A stretch of DNA of 62,057 nucleotides from Herbinix sp. (GCA_029256105.1 JAQSYO010000021.1:1-62057), one strand, 5' to 3'. Positions 17,153-25,754 are shown, counted from the stretch's first letter. Notes: a model not told the origin generated them from the letters alone. Numbers and translations: made by a program.

Positions 17153-18139
17153 TTAATTTAGATAAATAACCAGGTCATCTGATAATGACATTATTTCAGA
17201 ATATAATATATCACGAAAATCAATGCCTGCTTTTTCATCCTTATTGTTAGTAACTTTGTCGATTAACTTATTTTCTTTATCGCTTAACTTATTCCCTTTG
17301 TTGACAAAAAGCTTTATCTCTTTCTTAGTCAAGGAAGCATAAGTTTGTTTTAATAATATGTTACCCTTGGATACATAAAAAAGCTTGAAGCCTTCTTGAA
17401 TTGGTATTTTAAGCAAGATATTTCTAGAGAATAAATCTTTATAACCATTGATACCGTTTTTTAAATATTGAAAGCCCATCATGATATCACGATATAGGGA
17501 TGCCATTTCATATTTGTATAAGGAAGCTGCTTCAATCATCTTATCGCCTAAGCAGCTAATAAATAATTCTATATTATGTTCACTTGATAACAAGTTGATC
17601 AAGGTGCTTTGATTTTCATGGAATATAGCAGCATCCATCTTGGTGGGGAATATATGATATTCAAAATCATAAATATTATTATATAAGCGAACAGGATAAA
17701 TATTTTTTAATTGATCAAACAATGTATTTAATGCATATTTTCTGCGAAATGGACCGTAAGTATTATCCTCTCGGTGTTCTACCAGGGTGAGCGAATTGTA
17801 AATATTATATTCTTCAATCTTTAAATAGACATAATTTCTGTCATTTTTCATTTGAGAGTTGAAGACAGGTTTATGGGTTTTAATCAGTTCACATTCCAAC
17901 AATCTGGCTTCTAGGTGGGTATCAGTAACGATATACTCAATGCAATCAATTAAGGAAACCATCTTCTTAACCTTTTCCCATTTCGGAGTAGCACAAAAAT
18001 AGGATTTCACTCTTTTTTTGAGACATTTACTTTTTCCAATATATATAATTGTTCCACGGGAATCAATCATTCTATAAATACCCGGAAGTTCGGGGATAGT
18101 ATTCAATTCATCTTTATAGTTATTTGTTATTTTAATCAT
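17153..18139 (-). CDS. GIY-YIG nuclease domain protein (UvrC N-terminal-like)
   Basis: A 328-residue protein whose first ~95 residues are a UvrC-type GIY-YIG nuclease domain: LPGIYRMIDSRGTIIYIGKS (18-37), KKRVKSYF, then LEARLLECELIKTHKPVFN. The rest does not resemble UvrB-binding or RNase H-like UvrC parts, so it is closer to Cho-like proteins than to full UvrC. The C-terminal 200 residues are Lys/Asn/Leu-rich. The ribosome site is weak (GGTGATG). Endonuclease action on damaged or branched DNA is the family-level inference. Confidence 0.8.
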   Translation of the reverse strand: MIKITNNYKDELNTIPELPGIYRMIDSRGTIIYIGKSKCLKKRVKSYFCATPKWEKVKKMVSLIDCIEYIVTDTHLEARLLECELIKTHKPVFNSQMKNDRNYVYLKIEEYNIYNSLTLVEHREDNTYGPFRRKYALNTLFDQLKNIYPVRLYNNIYDFEYHIFPTKMDAAIFHENQSTLINLLSSEHNIELFISCLGDKMIEAASLYKYEMASLYRDIMMGFQYLKNGINGYKDLFSRNILLKIPIQEGFKLFYVSKGNILLKQTYASLTKKEIKLFVNKGNKLSDKENKLIDKVTNNKDEKAGIDFRDILYSEIMSLSDDLVIYLN

Positions 18140-18338
18140 ATCATCACCATGTATATTCTGATTTTCGAGGTCCTTAACAAGTATAAATTATTATATCATA
18201 GTGATTTAATATTTGAATAGTAAAAGATTTTTGTACAGCATTTATTTAATTTAGTGAAAGTACAACTCGGGTAGCTAAGTAGTAAATTATATTCTGAAGT
18301 TGTATGTAAATCTGAGATGTCTCTATTTTACAAAGCAA

Positions 18339-18372
18339 ATAGCCTGTACATTTGCAACAGGCTATTTACATA
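18339..18372. terminator. Terminator downstream of the DUF4932 gene
   Basis: AAATAGCCTGT and ACAGGCTATTT form a stem with a short loop. It lies beyond the 27-bp repeat array that follows the minus-strand DUF4932 gene. It belongs to a recurrent terminator type with an AGCCTG/CAGGCT core. Confidence 0.75.
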
Positions 18373-18399
18373 ATCAATTATATAAGCACAGTGAAATCT

Positions 18400-18558
18400 T
18401 TATTCCTCATTTTAAAGGACATTTTTATTCTTCATTCATAAAGTGCATTTTCATTCTTCATTCCTTAAAGCCCATTTTTATTCTTCATTCCTTAAAGGAC
18501 ATTTTTATTCCTCATTCATAAAGATCCATTTTTATTCTTCTTCCTTAAAGGTCCATTT
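18400..18558 (-). repeat. Six ~27-bp tandem copies of the end of the DUF4932 gene
   Basis: Read on the minus strand, the last nine codons of the DUF4932 gene (18558-18532: AAA TGG ACC TTT AAG, then three GAA, then TAA) are followed by copies at 18531-18505, 18504-18478, 18477-18451, 18450-18425 and 18424-18400. The first three downstream copies are 27 bp and retain a final in-frame TAA or TGA; the last two are 26 and 25 bp. The array therefore began inside the coding sequence and grew into the 3' untranslated region. Confidence 0.9.
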
Positions 18559-20244
18559 TTCTTTCTCTTTCTTATAAAATCCGGTTTGAAGCTCTTCCTG
18601 ATCCTTAGTAATAATATAATCAGTAGGACCATGAAAAATACTATTAATATCAACGATATCGTCAGAATTCTGTGCCGTATAAACGATTAACGGATTTTTA
18701 TAATTTTGGGGATTTGGCATAGCGGTTATAAATGTTAAGTTGGTACCTTCATATTCCTTATCTGCCATTATGCCATCCTCCTTCACTTGGAAGGGAAAAG
18801 TATCTTTGTAATGATCAAGCCATAAATTTCCCTCCATTGTTCCGTAGGCAACGATGAATGAATTCGTTAGATCTCGTTCTAAGGCATCGACATCGTCCAC
18901 TACTTCTGCCTTTGGCCAGAATTTTTTCTTGATTAATTCTACATATAGTTGAATTTCTTCTTGTGTTTTATTATCCTTTTCGTTCGTAGGGGTAATTATT
19001 ACAACGTCCAAAGTATCGGCAAAATTAAATGCAGAGTTAATCGGACCAATAAATTCCTGTTCAAAGAAGCTGTCTGGCAAGTCCTGTTCCGAAAGCTCTT
19101 TAAACACCTTAATCAGTTGTGGGTAATAATTATCAAAGGTTGGGTAAGTATCCCGATTGCTTTCGTATTGCACTAAACTATCACATAAAGCTCCAATGTA
19201 ATAAAATCCACGATTTCTCTCAGCTGCTAACGCCTCGTCCCCGGCAGTCTGTCCTAAATAGAGGTAGGTCAATCTGGTTGTAACTGCTCTTACAATATGT
19301 TCATTTACACAGATTTCCCACTCGGGATAAGCCTGTGCTGACATTTCAGATCTTATTTTGGAGAAGAGATCTTTATACTGATTGATTTCGTCAATATATT
19401 TTTCTGTCGTAGGATTTACAAAGGAATGACTAAATTCATGCCATACTAAGTAGTTGATAGTCTCATTGGAGAATTCCGGAACAATTTGTCCGTTTTGCTC
19501 TAAAGTACTGGTTGGACCGATAATTCCATAGACATCATATAACCCGTTTTTTGCGGGTACTCTAGGACCATAACCACCGCTGTGAAGCATGGGCGCTAAT
19601 ATGAGATTATATGAGTTGACCTCCATACCATAATAGTCATCTAGAGCTTCGGTTAACTTCAAATCCTTAATATTATTATAAACCTTGTCAACAAGAGTTT
19701 CATAAAAGGGTACATTCTTTTCGTAAAAATCTGCAAATTTGGTATCTATACTAAAGGCTCTAAGATTCTGATAAAAACTTAGAAGGTTTTTCTTGTTTCC
19801 AGCTCGGTCTATTAGACTATCACTATAATCGATCGCTTGTTCTAAACGTGGTGGATTGGTCAGATATAACATGGATGTTGGAGGTGCATCATAACTAAAG
19901 TTTACTTTACTTAATTTTTTGAATACATTAACAGATTTATGATTTTTGTAATCATTAAAAAAATCTTTCATATCATTTTTATAATTAAAATCTAATTGAG
20001 TAAGTCTTTGATACCCTGATTGAAGCTGAACAGCAGTGAGTAATTCAATTCTGGGGTCAATCAATACCTTAAGAGACCCCAGATTTTTAGATATTGGCTC
20101 AATCTCTTTTACAGATAGGCTACTGCTGGAATCAATGCTTGAATCTTTTTGTTTTATACTTTGAAACATGAAATATGATGTTATAAATAGAGCAATCGGT
20201 AGTAAAATTAATAATATCATACGTAACACTTTTATAGACTTCAT
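18532..20244 (-). CDS. DUF4932 domain protein, predicted secreted or anchored zinc metalloprotease
   Basis: A 570-residue protein with an N-terminal membrane anchor or signal (about 8-28), so most of it is probably outside the cell. The core matches the DUF4932 type: YLVWHEFSHSFVNP holds an HExxH zinc motif (HEFSH, about 269-273), and ICVNEHIVRAVT some 45 residues later can supply a third ligand. Upstream, LAPMLHSGGYGP is typical of the family. The C-terminal ~110 residues resemble a separate alpha/beta unit. Peptidase activity is inferred from the motif. The start has AGGATG ahead. The 3' end is the founder of a tandem repeat. Confidence 0.8.
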   Translation of the reverse strand: MKSIKVLRMILLILLPIALFITSYFMFQSIKQKDSSIDSSSSLSVKEIEPISKNLGSLKVLIDPRIELLTAVQLQSGYQRLTQLDFNYKNDMKDFFNDYKNHKSVNVFKKLSKVNFSYDAPPTSMLYLTNPPRLEQAIDYSDSLIDRAGNKKNLLSFYQNLRAFSIDTKFADFYEKNVPFYETLVDKVYNNIKDLKLTEALDDYYGMEVNSYNLILAPMLHSGGYGPRVPAKNGLYDVYGIIGPTSTLEQNGQIVPEFSNETINYLVWHEFSHSFVNPTTEKYIDEINQYKDLFSKIRSEMSAQAYPEWEICVNEHIVRAVTTRLTYLYLGQTAGDEALAAERNRGFYYIGALCDSLVQYESNRDTYPTFDNYYPQLIKVFKELSEQDLPDSFFEQEFIGPINSAFNFADTLDVVIITPTNEKDNKTQEEIQLYVELIKKKFWPKAEVVDDVDALERDLTNSFIVAYGTMEGNLWLDHYKDTFPFQVKEDGIMADKEYEGTNLTFITAMPNPQNYKNPLIVYTAQNSDDIVDINSIFHGPTDYIITKDQEELQTGFYKKEKEKWTFKEEE

Positions 20245-20515
20245 TTAGTATTCATCCTACTTTCTTTGTATTAAATTCAATAAACCTTATTATGGCAAAA
20301 ACTGTATATTATTGCAAGCTAAAACGATCATTTATAATGTAATTCTTATTTACTTAACTTAATTCTTATATCTGAGTTGATAAATTCTCAAAATATATGT
20401 ACATAAGTGATTAATAAATATAAGATATGACATGATATAGAATTCCATAAATAATGGACATAATTAATAAAACCGAGTAAACTATAAGCATTAATGGAGA
20501 ATGAATTGGAGGAAA

Positions 20516-20596
20516 GTGTGAAGAAAGAGTATCTTCACACGTGAAAAAGCCACACAGTGTCTTTTTCATAGCTATGTAATTGCCTGCTGAAGCAGG
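20516..20596 (+). promoter_or_regulatory. Three-hairpin leader ahead of the FMN enzyme
   Basis: GTGTGAAGA-N7-TCTTCACAC (20516-20540), TGAAAAAG paired with CTTTTTCA (20542-20568) and CCTGCT-GA-AGCAGG (20583-20596) follow each other. The last hairpin ends 4 nt before the GGAGG site (20601-20605). Such stacking suggests leader-level control, but it matches no riboswitch class I recognise. The first arm resembles the dispersed element at 46672. The rest of 20245-20515 shows nothing notable. Confidence 0.5.
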
Positions 20597-20610
20597 AAAG
20601 GGAGGATGAA

Positions 20611-21513
20611 ATGAAACAAAATATAAACCCAAATATAAAAGCCGGAGATGCAAATCAAATCACTCGTGAATACTATGATTCACTGTTAATTGAAATGCGA
20701 CACATTGACTCCGTATTACCGTGTACTACATTTGAACTTTATGGAGAAAAATTCGCCACCCCAATCATGACAGCTGCATTATCACATCTTGACAAGACTC
20801 GCCTAAATGGCACAATTGAAATGTCAAAGGGTGCATTTGATGCCAATGCAGTTATGTGGACTGGTATGGGCGATGAAGCTGAACTTGAAGCAATAATAGC
20901 AACCGGTGCGAAAACTATAAAAATCATAAAACCTCACTCTGATAATGACATTATTTTTAGAAAAATTGAACACGCAGAAAAATGCGGTGTTTTGGCAATG
21001 GGTATGGACATTGATCATGCCTTCAACCATAAGGGAGAATATGATACCGTCTTAGGTGAACCAATGTCTCCTAAAACACTCGATGAAATCAAAGGCTTTA
21101 TAAAAGCTACGAAGCTGCCGTTTATCATAAAAGGAGTGCTTAGTGAGCAAGATGCATATAAATGCTTGGAAGCTGGAGCAAAGGGAATTGTGATATCCCA
21201 TCATCACGGGATACTGGATTATGCTATTCCTCCGCTAATGATATTGCCAAAGATTGCAAAGGTAATTGATCACAGCATACCTATATTTGTTGATTGTGGC
21301 ATTTTAAGTGGTCTCGATGCATTTAAGGCATTGGCACTTGGTGCTACTGCTGTATCCGTAGGCCGTGCACTAATGAATTCACTTATTGAGGACGGAGCAA
21401 ATGGTGTTAAGAAAAAGATTGATGATATGACAGTGGAATTGTCTGGTGCGATGGCACGTACCTGTTCTAGAGATATTATGCATATCGATTCATCTGTGAT
21501 TTGGAAGCAGTAA
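20611..21513 (+). CDS. FMN-dependent alpha-hydroxy-acid oxidase/dehydrogenase-like protein
   Basis: A 300-residue TIM-barrel enzyme of the FMN-linked alpha-hydroxy acid family (lactate/glycolate oxidase type), shorter than the usual 350-380. It has the flavin-contact LPFIIKGVLSEQDA (about 170-183), then a VISHHHG segment where the family normally reads SNHGGRQ. IFVDCGILSGLDAFKALALGA and VGRALM follow, as in the phosphate-binding end. The catalytic His is probably retained, but the substrate-binding Arg of that motif appears absent. GGAGG precedes the ATG. It stands alone after a hairpin-rich leader. Confidence 0.75.
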   Translation: MKQNINPNIKAGDANQITREYYDSLLIEMRHIDSVLPCTTFELYGEKFATPIMTAALSHLDKTRLNGTIEMSKGAFDANAVMWTGMGDEAELEAIIATGAKTIKIIKPHSDNDIIFRKIEHAEKCGVLAMGMDIDHAFNHKGEYDTVLGEPMSPKTLDEIKGFIKATKLPFIIKGVLSEQDAYKCLEAGAKGIVISHHHGILDYAIPPLMILPKIAKVIDHSIPIFVDCGILSGLDAFKALALGATAVSVGRALMNSLIEDGANGVKKKIDDMTVELSGAMARTCSRDIMHIDSSVIWKQ

Positions 21514-21927
21514 CAAACATTAAACTTAAATTAAAATGAAATAAATTTTATGTTATTCTACATTCTGTTAAGCAAATATTCTCTGTTTGTTTGGCGTTAA
21601 AATAATTATGATAGGGAACCTATAGCATAAGGGGTTGTTGCACTAAGTAATTAGTGTGCAACTCCATTTTCGTCTTAATTACTTATTATGAATAAGTTGA
21701 GCATTGTTACTATGAATTTGAGGCGGTACTAAAATTGTGTTAACTAATAATTCCTTGCGTTTCCTTTTTTTGTGTGTTAAAATTAAGTCCTTTAACAAAA
21801 AACAAAAAAACTTGATAATTTTGACTATTCATTGAAAAGAATAGGGAATCTTGTATAATGATTTAAAAATGTGGTATCATCAGATATATTTGATGAAGAT
21901 GTTAAATTGCAAAGGAGATGAGGATAG
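21514..21927 (+). promoter_or_regulatory. Intergenic region with promoter for the ABC exporter
   Basis: A hairpin-capable TTGCACTAA/TTAGTGTGCAA pair lies near 21638-21662. A promoter candidate TTGAAA (21832-21837), 16 nt, TATAAT (21854-21859) lies 69 nt before the ATPase gene. AAAAAACAAAAAAA just upstream could act as an UP element. No ORF was found. Confidence 0.55.
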
Positions 21928-22848
21928 ATGAATTCTATAATAGAAGTTAAAAATTTCACTAAAACATATGGTGACTTTAAAGCGGTAAATGATATTTCCT
22001 TTAGTGTAGAGGAAGGTACTATTTTCGCTTTTCTAGGACCTAATGGTGCCGGAAAAAGCACAACAATTAATACCTTATGTACAATATTTGAAAAGACATC
22101 AGGTACGCTTTTGATTGATGGAAAAGATGTTACTGCACAAAAAAGTGATGTTCGATCAACAATTGGAGTCGTGTTTCAAGATTCAACCTTAGATGCTAAG
22201 ATGACAATTGATGAAAACCTTAAAATGCATTGTGTTTTTTATAACATTCCCAAAAAAGAAGTGGAAGAACGGATACAATTTGTTTTAAATTTGGTGGATT
22301 TATTAGGCGAAAGAAAGAAATTAGTGGGTGCTTTGTCAGGTGGAATGAAACGTCGTGTAGAAATTGCCCGTGGGCTAATCCACTATCCAAAGGTTTTATT
22401 TCTTGACGAGCCAACCACAGGACTTGATCCGCAGACACGCGCTCATATTTGGGAGTATATTATCAAACTTCAAAAAGAAAGAAATATAACAATTTTTCTA
22501 ACAACTCATTATATGGAAGAAGCAGAAATATGCAATAAGATTGCCATTATTGATGGTGGAAAGATAGTAGCACATGATACACCTTACGCTTTAAAAAAGG
22601 AATACACGAAAGATAAAGCCTATATCACTACGAAAAAGGAAGCTGAACTTGAGCAATTGTTAGAACAATATGAACTGAAGTATGTGAAAAAAGATAGTTA
22701 TTATAAGGTAGATGCTGAAAATATCGAGCTATTATTACAAGTTGTAAGCCTGCATAAAGAGGATATTACGAATATAGAGATCAAAAAAGGAACATTTAAT
22801 GATGTTTTCTTAGAGATTACCGGTAAAAAGATTAGGGAGGAGGCATAA
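21928..22848 (+). CDS. ABC transporter ATP-binding protein (DrrA-like)
   Basis: A 306-residue ATPase of the drug/ABC-2 exporter class. Walker A GPNGAGKST (about 38-46), signature LSGGMKRRVEIARGL (about 136-150) and Walker B VLFLDEPTTGLDP (about 156-168) are intact. The DrrA-style C-terminal extension (about 220-306) follows. AAGGAG precedes the ATG. The permease gene follows after 1 nt, so the pair forms one exporter. The substrate (drug, lipid or peptide) is unknown. Confidence 0.92.
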   Translation: MNSIIEVKNFTKTYGDFKAVNDISFSVEEGTIFAFLGPNGAGKSTTINTLCTIFEKTSGTLLIDGKDVTAQKSDVRSTIGVVFQDSTLDAKMTIDENLKMHCVFYNIPKKEVEERIQFVLNLVDLLGERKKLVGALSGGMKRRVEIARGLIHYPKVLFLDEPTTGLDPQTRAHIWEYIIKLQKERNITIFLTTHYMEEAEICNKIAIIDGGKIVAHDTPYALKKEYTKDKAYITTKKEAELEQLLEQYELKYVKKDSYYKVDAENIELLLQVVSLHKEDITNIEIKKGTFNDVFLEITGKKIREEA

Positions 22849-22849
22849 T

Positions 22850-23686
22850 ATGAATACAGTATTTGCATTGTGGAAAAGAGGATTAAAAGCCTTTATAAGA
22901 AATAGAACAGGATTAATTTTTTCACTTATTTTTCCGTTTTTCTTTGTTTATGTATTTGGTGCAATTTTTAAAAATGACTTTATCGATAATCCGATTGCTT
23001 ACATGCTCTCCGGTGTTATCATAACGACAGTGTTTGAAAGCTCACTTAATCTAGCCTCATCAACAGTTGATGATATGGTAAGTGGGTTTATGAAAGAAGT
23101 TTTAGTATCTCCTGCCAAAAGGATGGCGGTAGCATTGGGGCAATTATTATCAGCAGCAACTGTATCCACGTTGCAAGGTATTTTGATTTTAGTGATTGGA
23201 TTATTTATAGGAATTAAATTTACTACCTGGACCACACCTTTATTTATCCTTTTAGCGATGATAAGTGTTGGACTTGTTTTCTCCGGTGTAGGGTTATTTT
23301 TGGCTACGAAGGTGCGTAGTGGTCAAACATTCCAAATAGTTAAGACAGCAGTAACGATGCCCTTAACGTTCATATCCGGTGCATATATTCCCTTATCACT
23401 GTTGCCTTCTTCACTTAGATATGTTGCTTATATTAATCCCATGACTTATGCGACCGCTTTCTTTCGTATGATTGTCTTGGAAAAAACTGATTTATCGACT
23501 GCGGAGCTTGTAAAAGAAGGGTTAGCGATTGATATAAATGGATTTATTGTTACTCCGGTCATGTCTTTCGCTATTATTATTGCGATCGGCTTCCTGTTTT
23601 TGATATTATCAACGAATTCATTTGTTAAAACAGATTTCTCTCGTGTTAATCGAAGCTCCAGTGATGCGAGTGCTTTGTGGGGTTAA
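22850..23686 (+). CDS. ABC-2 type permease (DrrB-like)
   Basis: A 278-residue membrane partner of the preceding ATPase with six predicted spans (near 22-40, 55-75, 100-125, 135-160, 170-190, 235-255). The ABC-2 signature region TFISGAYIPLSLLPSSLRYVAYINPMTYA lies around 180-208. GGGAGGAGG overlaps the end of the ATPase gene. It exports an unknown substrate. It is followed by the structured element at 23688. Confidence 0.9.
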   Translation: MNTVFALWKRGLKAFIRNRTGLIFSLIFPFFFVYVFGAIFKNDFIDNPIAYMLSGVIITTVFESSLNLASSTVDDMVSGFMKEVLVSPAKRMAVALGQLLSAATVSTLQGILILVIGLFIGIKFTTWTTPLFILLAMISVGLVFSGVGLFLATKVRSGQTFQIVKTAVTMPLTFISGAYIPLSLLPSSLRYVAYINPMTYATAFFRMIVLEKTDLSTAELVKEGLAIDINGFIVTPVMSFAIIIAIGFLFLILSTNSFVKTDFSRVNRSSSDASALWG

Positions 23687-23687
23687 T

Positions 23688-23766
23688 GCGAAGAAAGAAT
23701 TCAGAATGCTGAATTCTTTGTAAATATAAGAATGAATCCCAGTGAAAATTCATCCTTATATTTACA
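23688..23766 (+). repeat. Dispersed hairpin element, copy 1
   Basis: AAAGAATTCAG-AATG-CTGAATTCTTT (23694-23719) is a perfect 11-bp stem. It is followed directly by a second stem pairing 23719-23737 with 23748-23766 with one mismatch (arms TGTAAATATAAG and CTTATATTTACA). The first 53 nt are about 85% identical to 46674-46727. A GGCCAC/GTGGCC hairpin follows near 23786-23800. It has no ORF; it is an intergenic repeat or a processed 3' structure. Confidence 0.75.
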
Positions 23767-23893
23767 GGTATTCATCTGCATATGCGGCCACGATGTGGCC
23801 CTGCTGGCTATTGGAGTTGCAGCGTAGCGGCATCATGTTGGTTAAGTTTAATAATTTTAGTGAAATTATTTTTTAAAAACAGGGGTAGGTTAA

Positions 23894-24625
23894 ATGAATT
23901 ACGGAAAAGTAATTGGTGTTGGTAATACGGCAACTGTTTATGAATGGGAAGATAGTAAGGTGCTTAAGCTCTTTTATCAAGGCTATCCAAAGGAAGCCGT
24001 AGAAAGAGAGTTTCAGAATTCAAAGGCAATAAATGATATGGATTTTGCAAAACCGAAGTCGTATGAAATCATTATTTGTGAAGAACGAATGGGTATTATA
24101 TATGACAAGGTGGACGGTGAAGCCCTGGTGGATTGGGTTATGAAAACCGGAGATGTCCAGGAATGTGCGATATATATGGCAAAGCTTCACAAGGAAATAA
24201 TCCAAAATAGGATTAGTGATGTACCGAATTACAAAGAATTTTTAAGATACCATATCATAAATGCATCATCGACTCCTACAAAGAAACAAGAAGTATTGCA
24301 AATACTAGATAAACTTCCGGAGGGAACTACGCTTTGCCATGGTGATTTCCATCCGGGCAATATATTAATATCGGATGGGCATACAATGGTTATCGATTTT
24401 ATGAATGTGTGTCAAGGAGATTATTTGTATGATGTTGCAAGAACGGTATTTCTGGTGGAATTCACACCGGTTCCCTTCGAAATAGAAGATAGAGAAATGC
24501 TCTTGCAACTAAAGAAAACACTGGCAGATTTATATCTAATACAGATGAAGGTAACCAGAGAAATGATACAGGATTATTTGACAGTTATCATCGCAGCTAG
24601 AGTAGGGGAATGCCCTAACGAGTAG
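23894..24625 (+). CDS. Aminoglycoside-phosphotransferase-like kinase
   Basis: A 243-residue protein kinase-like/APH-fold enzyme. It has an N-terminal nucleotide-binding region GKVIGVGNTATVYEWEDSKVLKLF, with Lys 25 as a likely ATP contact. The catalytic loop HGDFHPGN is at 149-156, and the metal-binding VIDF is at 166-169. This variant is common in Clostridia as a small-molecule kinase of unknown substrate; antibiotic resistance should not be assumed. AGGGGTAGG precedes the ATG. A strong terminator follows. Confidence 0.85.
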   Translation: MNYGKVIGVGNTATVYEWEDSKVLKLFYQGYPKEAVEREFQNSKAINDMDFAKPKSYEIIICEERMGIIYDKVDGEALVDWVMKTGDVQECAIYMAKLHKEIIQNRISDVPNYKEFLRYHIINASSTPTKKQEVLQILDKLPEGTTLCHGDFHPGNILISDGHTMVIDFMNVCQGDYLYDVARTVFLVEFTPVPFEIEDREMLLQLKKTLADLYLIQMKVTREMIQDYLTVIIAARVGECPNE

Positions 24626-24654
24626 TTAAATGCAATATAATACATATTACAAAG

Positions 24655-24686
24655 CAGATAGCCCACTATAAAAAGTGGGCTATCTG
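24655..24686. terminator. Terminator after the kinase gene
   Basis: CAGATAGCCCACT (24655-24667) pairs perfectly with AGTGGGCTATCTG (24674-24686), 13 bp. It stands between convergent genes and may serve both. Confidence 0.85.
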
Positions 24687-24796
24687 TCTTAGAATAAAAG
24701 ATGGAAATAACTTGTCTTAGAATAAAAGATGTAAATAATTTGTTTTAGAATAAAAAATGTAATTAACTTGTTTTAGAATAAAAAATGTAAATAATC
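24685..24796. repeat. Four tandem 28-bp repeats
   Basis: Units at 24685, 24713, 24741 and 24769 each read TGTYTTAGAATAAAARATG plus a 9-nt AT tail, with two to five differences between copies. The first unit begins within the last bases of the terminator stem. It lies between the convergent kinase and sdpI genes and is non-coding. Confidence 0.9.
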
Positions 24797-24827
24797 TGAT
24801 GTACTGTATTCTTTCTTCCTCTCAAGC

Positions 24828-25463
24828 TTAATTAAGCTTCTTTTTATATAATAAAAAAGAGAAGATGACGGGAGTTAATACTAGTATTGCGATTACTACC
24901 CCCGGTAACCATTCTATTTTAACAAAAGCATTTAATATGAGTACAAAACCACCTAAAATCCATATATATCCTGAGATCCGATGTGTTTTATTCCAATTGT
25001 CGTTGTCATTGAGTGTCCACGGTAACTTAATGCCTACAGTATAATTCTGTTTGCATTTGGGCAAATAGTTCCCCAATATTACCACAACTATACCTACCAG
25101 CAATAATACGTAAAAACTCCAATCGAAGGTAAATCCAATCGCATAAGAGGTAAGAGCAGTTTGCATTATAACTGCAGTGAGGGGTATCAGCCATTTTGAT
25201 AGACGCTTCAATGCTTTGGAGGAGTTTGCTTTTTTGGGATCATTCTCCAACATAAACCAATTATATAGATTCAAGCAAAACATAAGAAGCGGAACGCCGA
25301 ATGCTACAAACAATCTGGGCGCATAGTTGTCAGGATCCCCGTTAAAATTAAAATGGATTGCCACTTGCTCCGGCAGTTGTTCATAGAATGCTGCCGAAAT
25401 AATAAAGGGTATCAAGCAGAATAAAATTGATAAAATCAATTGAAAGTTAATCTTGTTTTTCAT
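24828..25463 (-). CDS. sdpI: SdpI family protein (DUF1648 plus SdpI)
   Basis: A 211-residue membrane protein with six predicted spans. The N-terminal DUF1648 region holds LPEQVAIHFNFNGDPDNYAPR (about 31-51). The SdpI part has YTVGIKLPWTLNDNDNWNKTHR (about 141-162), the signature of the family whose Bacillus member gives immunity to the SdpC toxin. No sdpC gene is visible, so it is probably an envelope-stress or immunity protein for a foreign toxin. It overlaps sdpR by 17 nt and is co-transcribed with it. Confidence 0.9.
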   Translation of the reverse strand: MKNKINFQLILSILFCLIPFIISAAFYEQLPEQVAIHFNFNGDPDNYAPRLFVAFGVPLLMFCLNLYNWFMLENDPKKANSSKALKRLSKWLIPLTAVIMQTALTSYAIGFTFDWSFYVLLLVGIVVVILGNYLPKCKQNYTVGIKLPWTLNDNDNWNKTHRISGYIWILGGFVLILNAFVKIEWLPGVVIAILVLTPVIFSFLLYKKKLN

Positions 25464-25731
25464 GACTATTTCCTCCTATAAATTGTGCAAACCAAAGCAT
25501 AGTTTCTTCAAACACTGAAACATTTAGTTCATAGTAGATAAAATTCTTATATCGTGTTTCCAAAACCAAGTCCGCCTTTTTTAGTTGCGAAAGATGGTAA
25601 GATACGGTTGCGCCGGTCATGTTAAATTTTGAAGAAATTTCTCCGGCAGACATCTTGCCATCCTTTAACATAATAAGGATTTCTCTTCGAACTGGGTCAG
25701 ATAAGGCTTTAAATGTATCTGGAAATCCCAT
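25447..25731 (-). CDS. sdpR: ArsR-type autorepressor SdpR
   Basis: A 94-residue winged-helix repressor: FKALSDPVRREILIMLKDGKMSAGEI, then recognition helix ATVSYHLSQLKKADLV. The ATG at 25731 is chosen because AAAGGA lies 6 nt ahead and the length matches SdpR. Longer in-frame starts up to 25827 would read through the operator and promoter. It is encoded first in the operon with sdpI and faces a promoter with a 20-bp perfect palindrome. The SdpR/SdpI regulation model comes from Bacillus. Confidence 0.9.
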   Translation of the reverse strand: MGFPDTFKALSDPVRREILIMLKDGKMSAGEISSKFNMTGATVSYHLSQLKKADLVLETRYKNFIYYELNVSVFEETMLWFAQFIGGNSHEKQD

Positions 25732-25754
25732 GGCCATTCCTTTCATTTGGGTGT

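Noticed and set aside
18300..18521. 73-codon plus-strand frame through the 27-bp array
   Set aside because: A by-product of the repeat, with no ribosome site; it also runs through a terminator hairpin.
23894..24625. Reading the APH-like gene as an antibiotic-resistance determinant
   Set aside because: The HGDFHPGN motif only gives the kinase fold; no aminoglycoside-specific feature can be seen.
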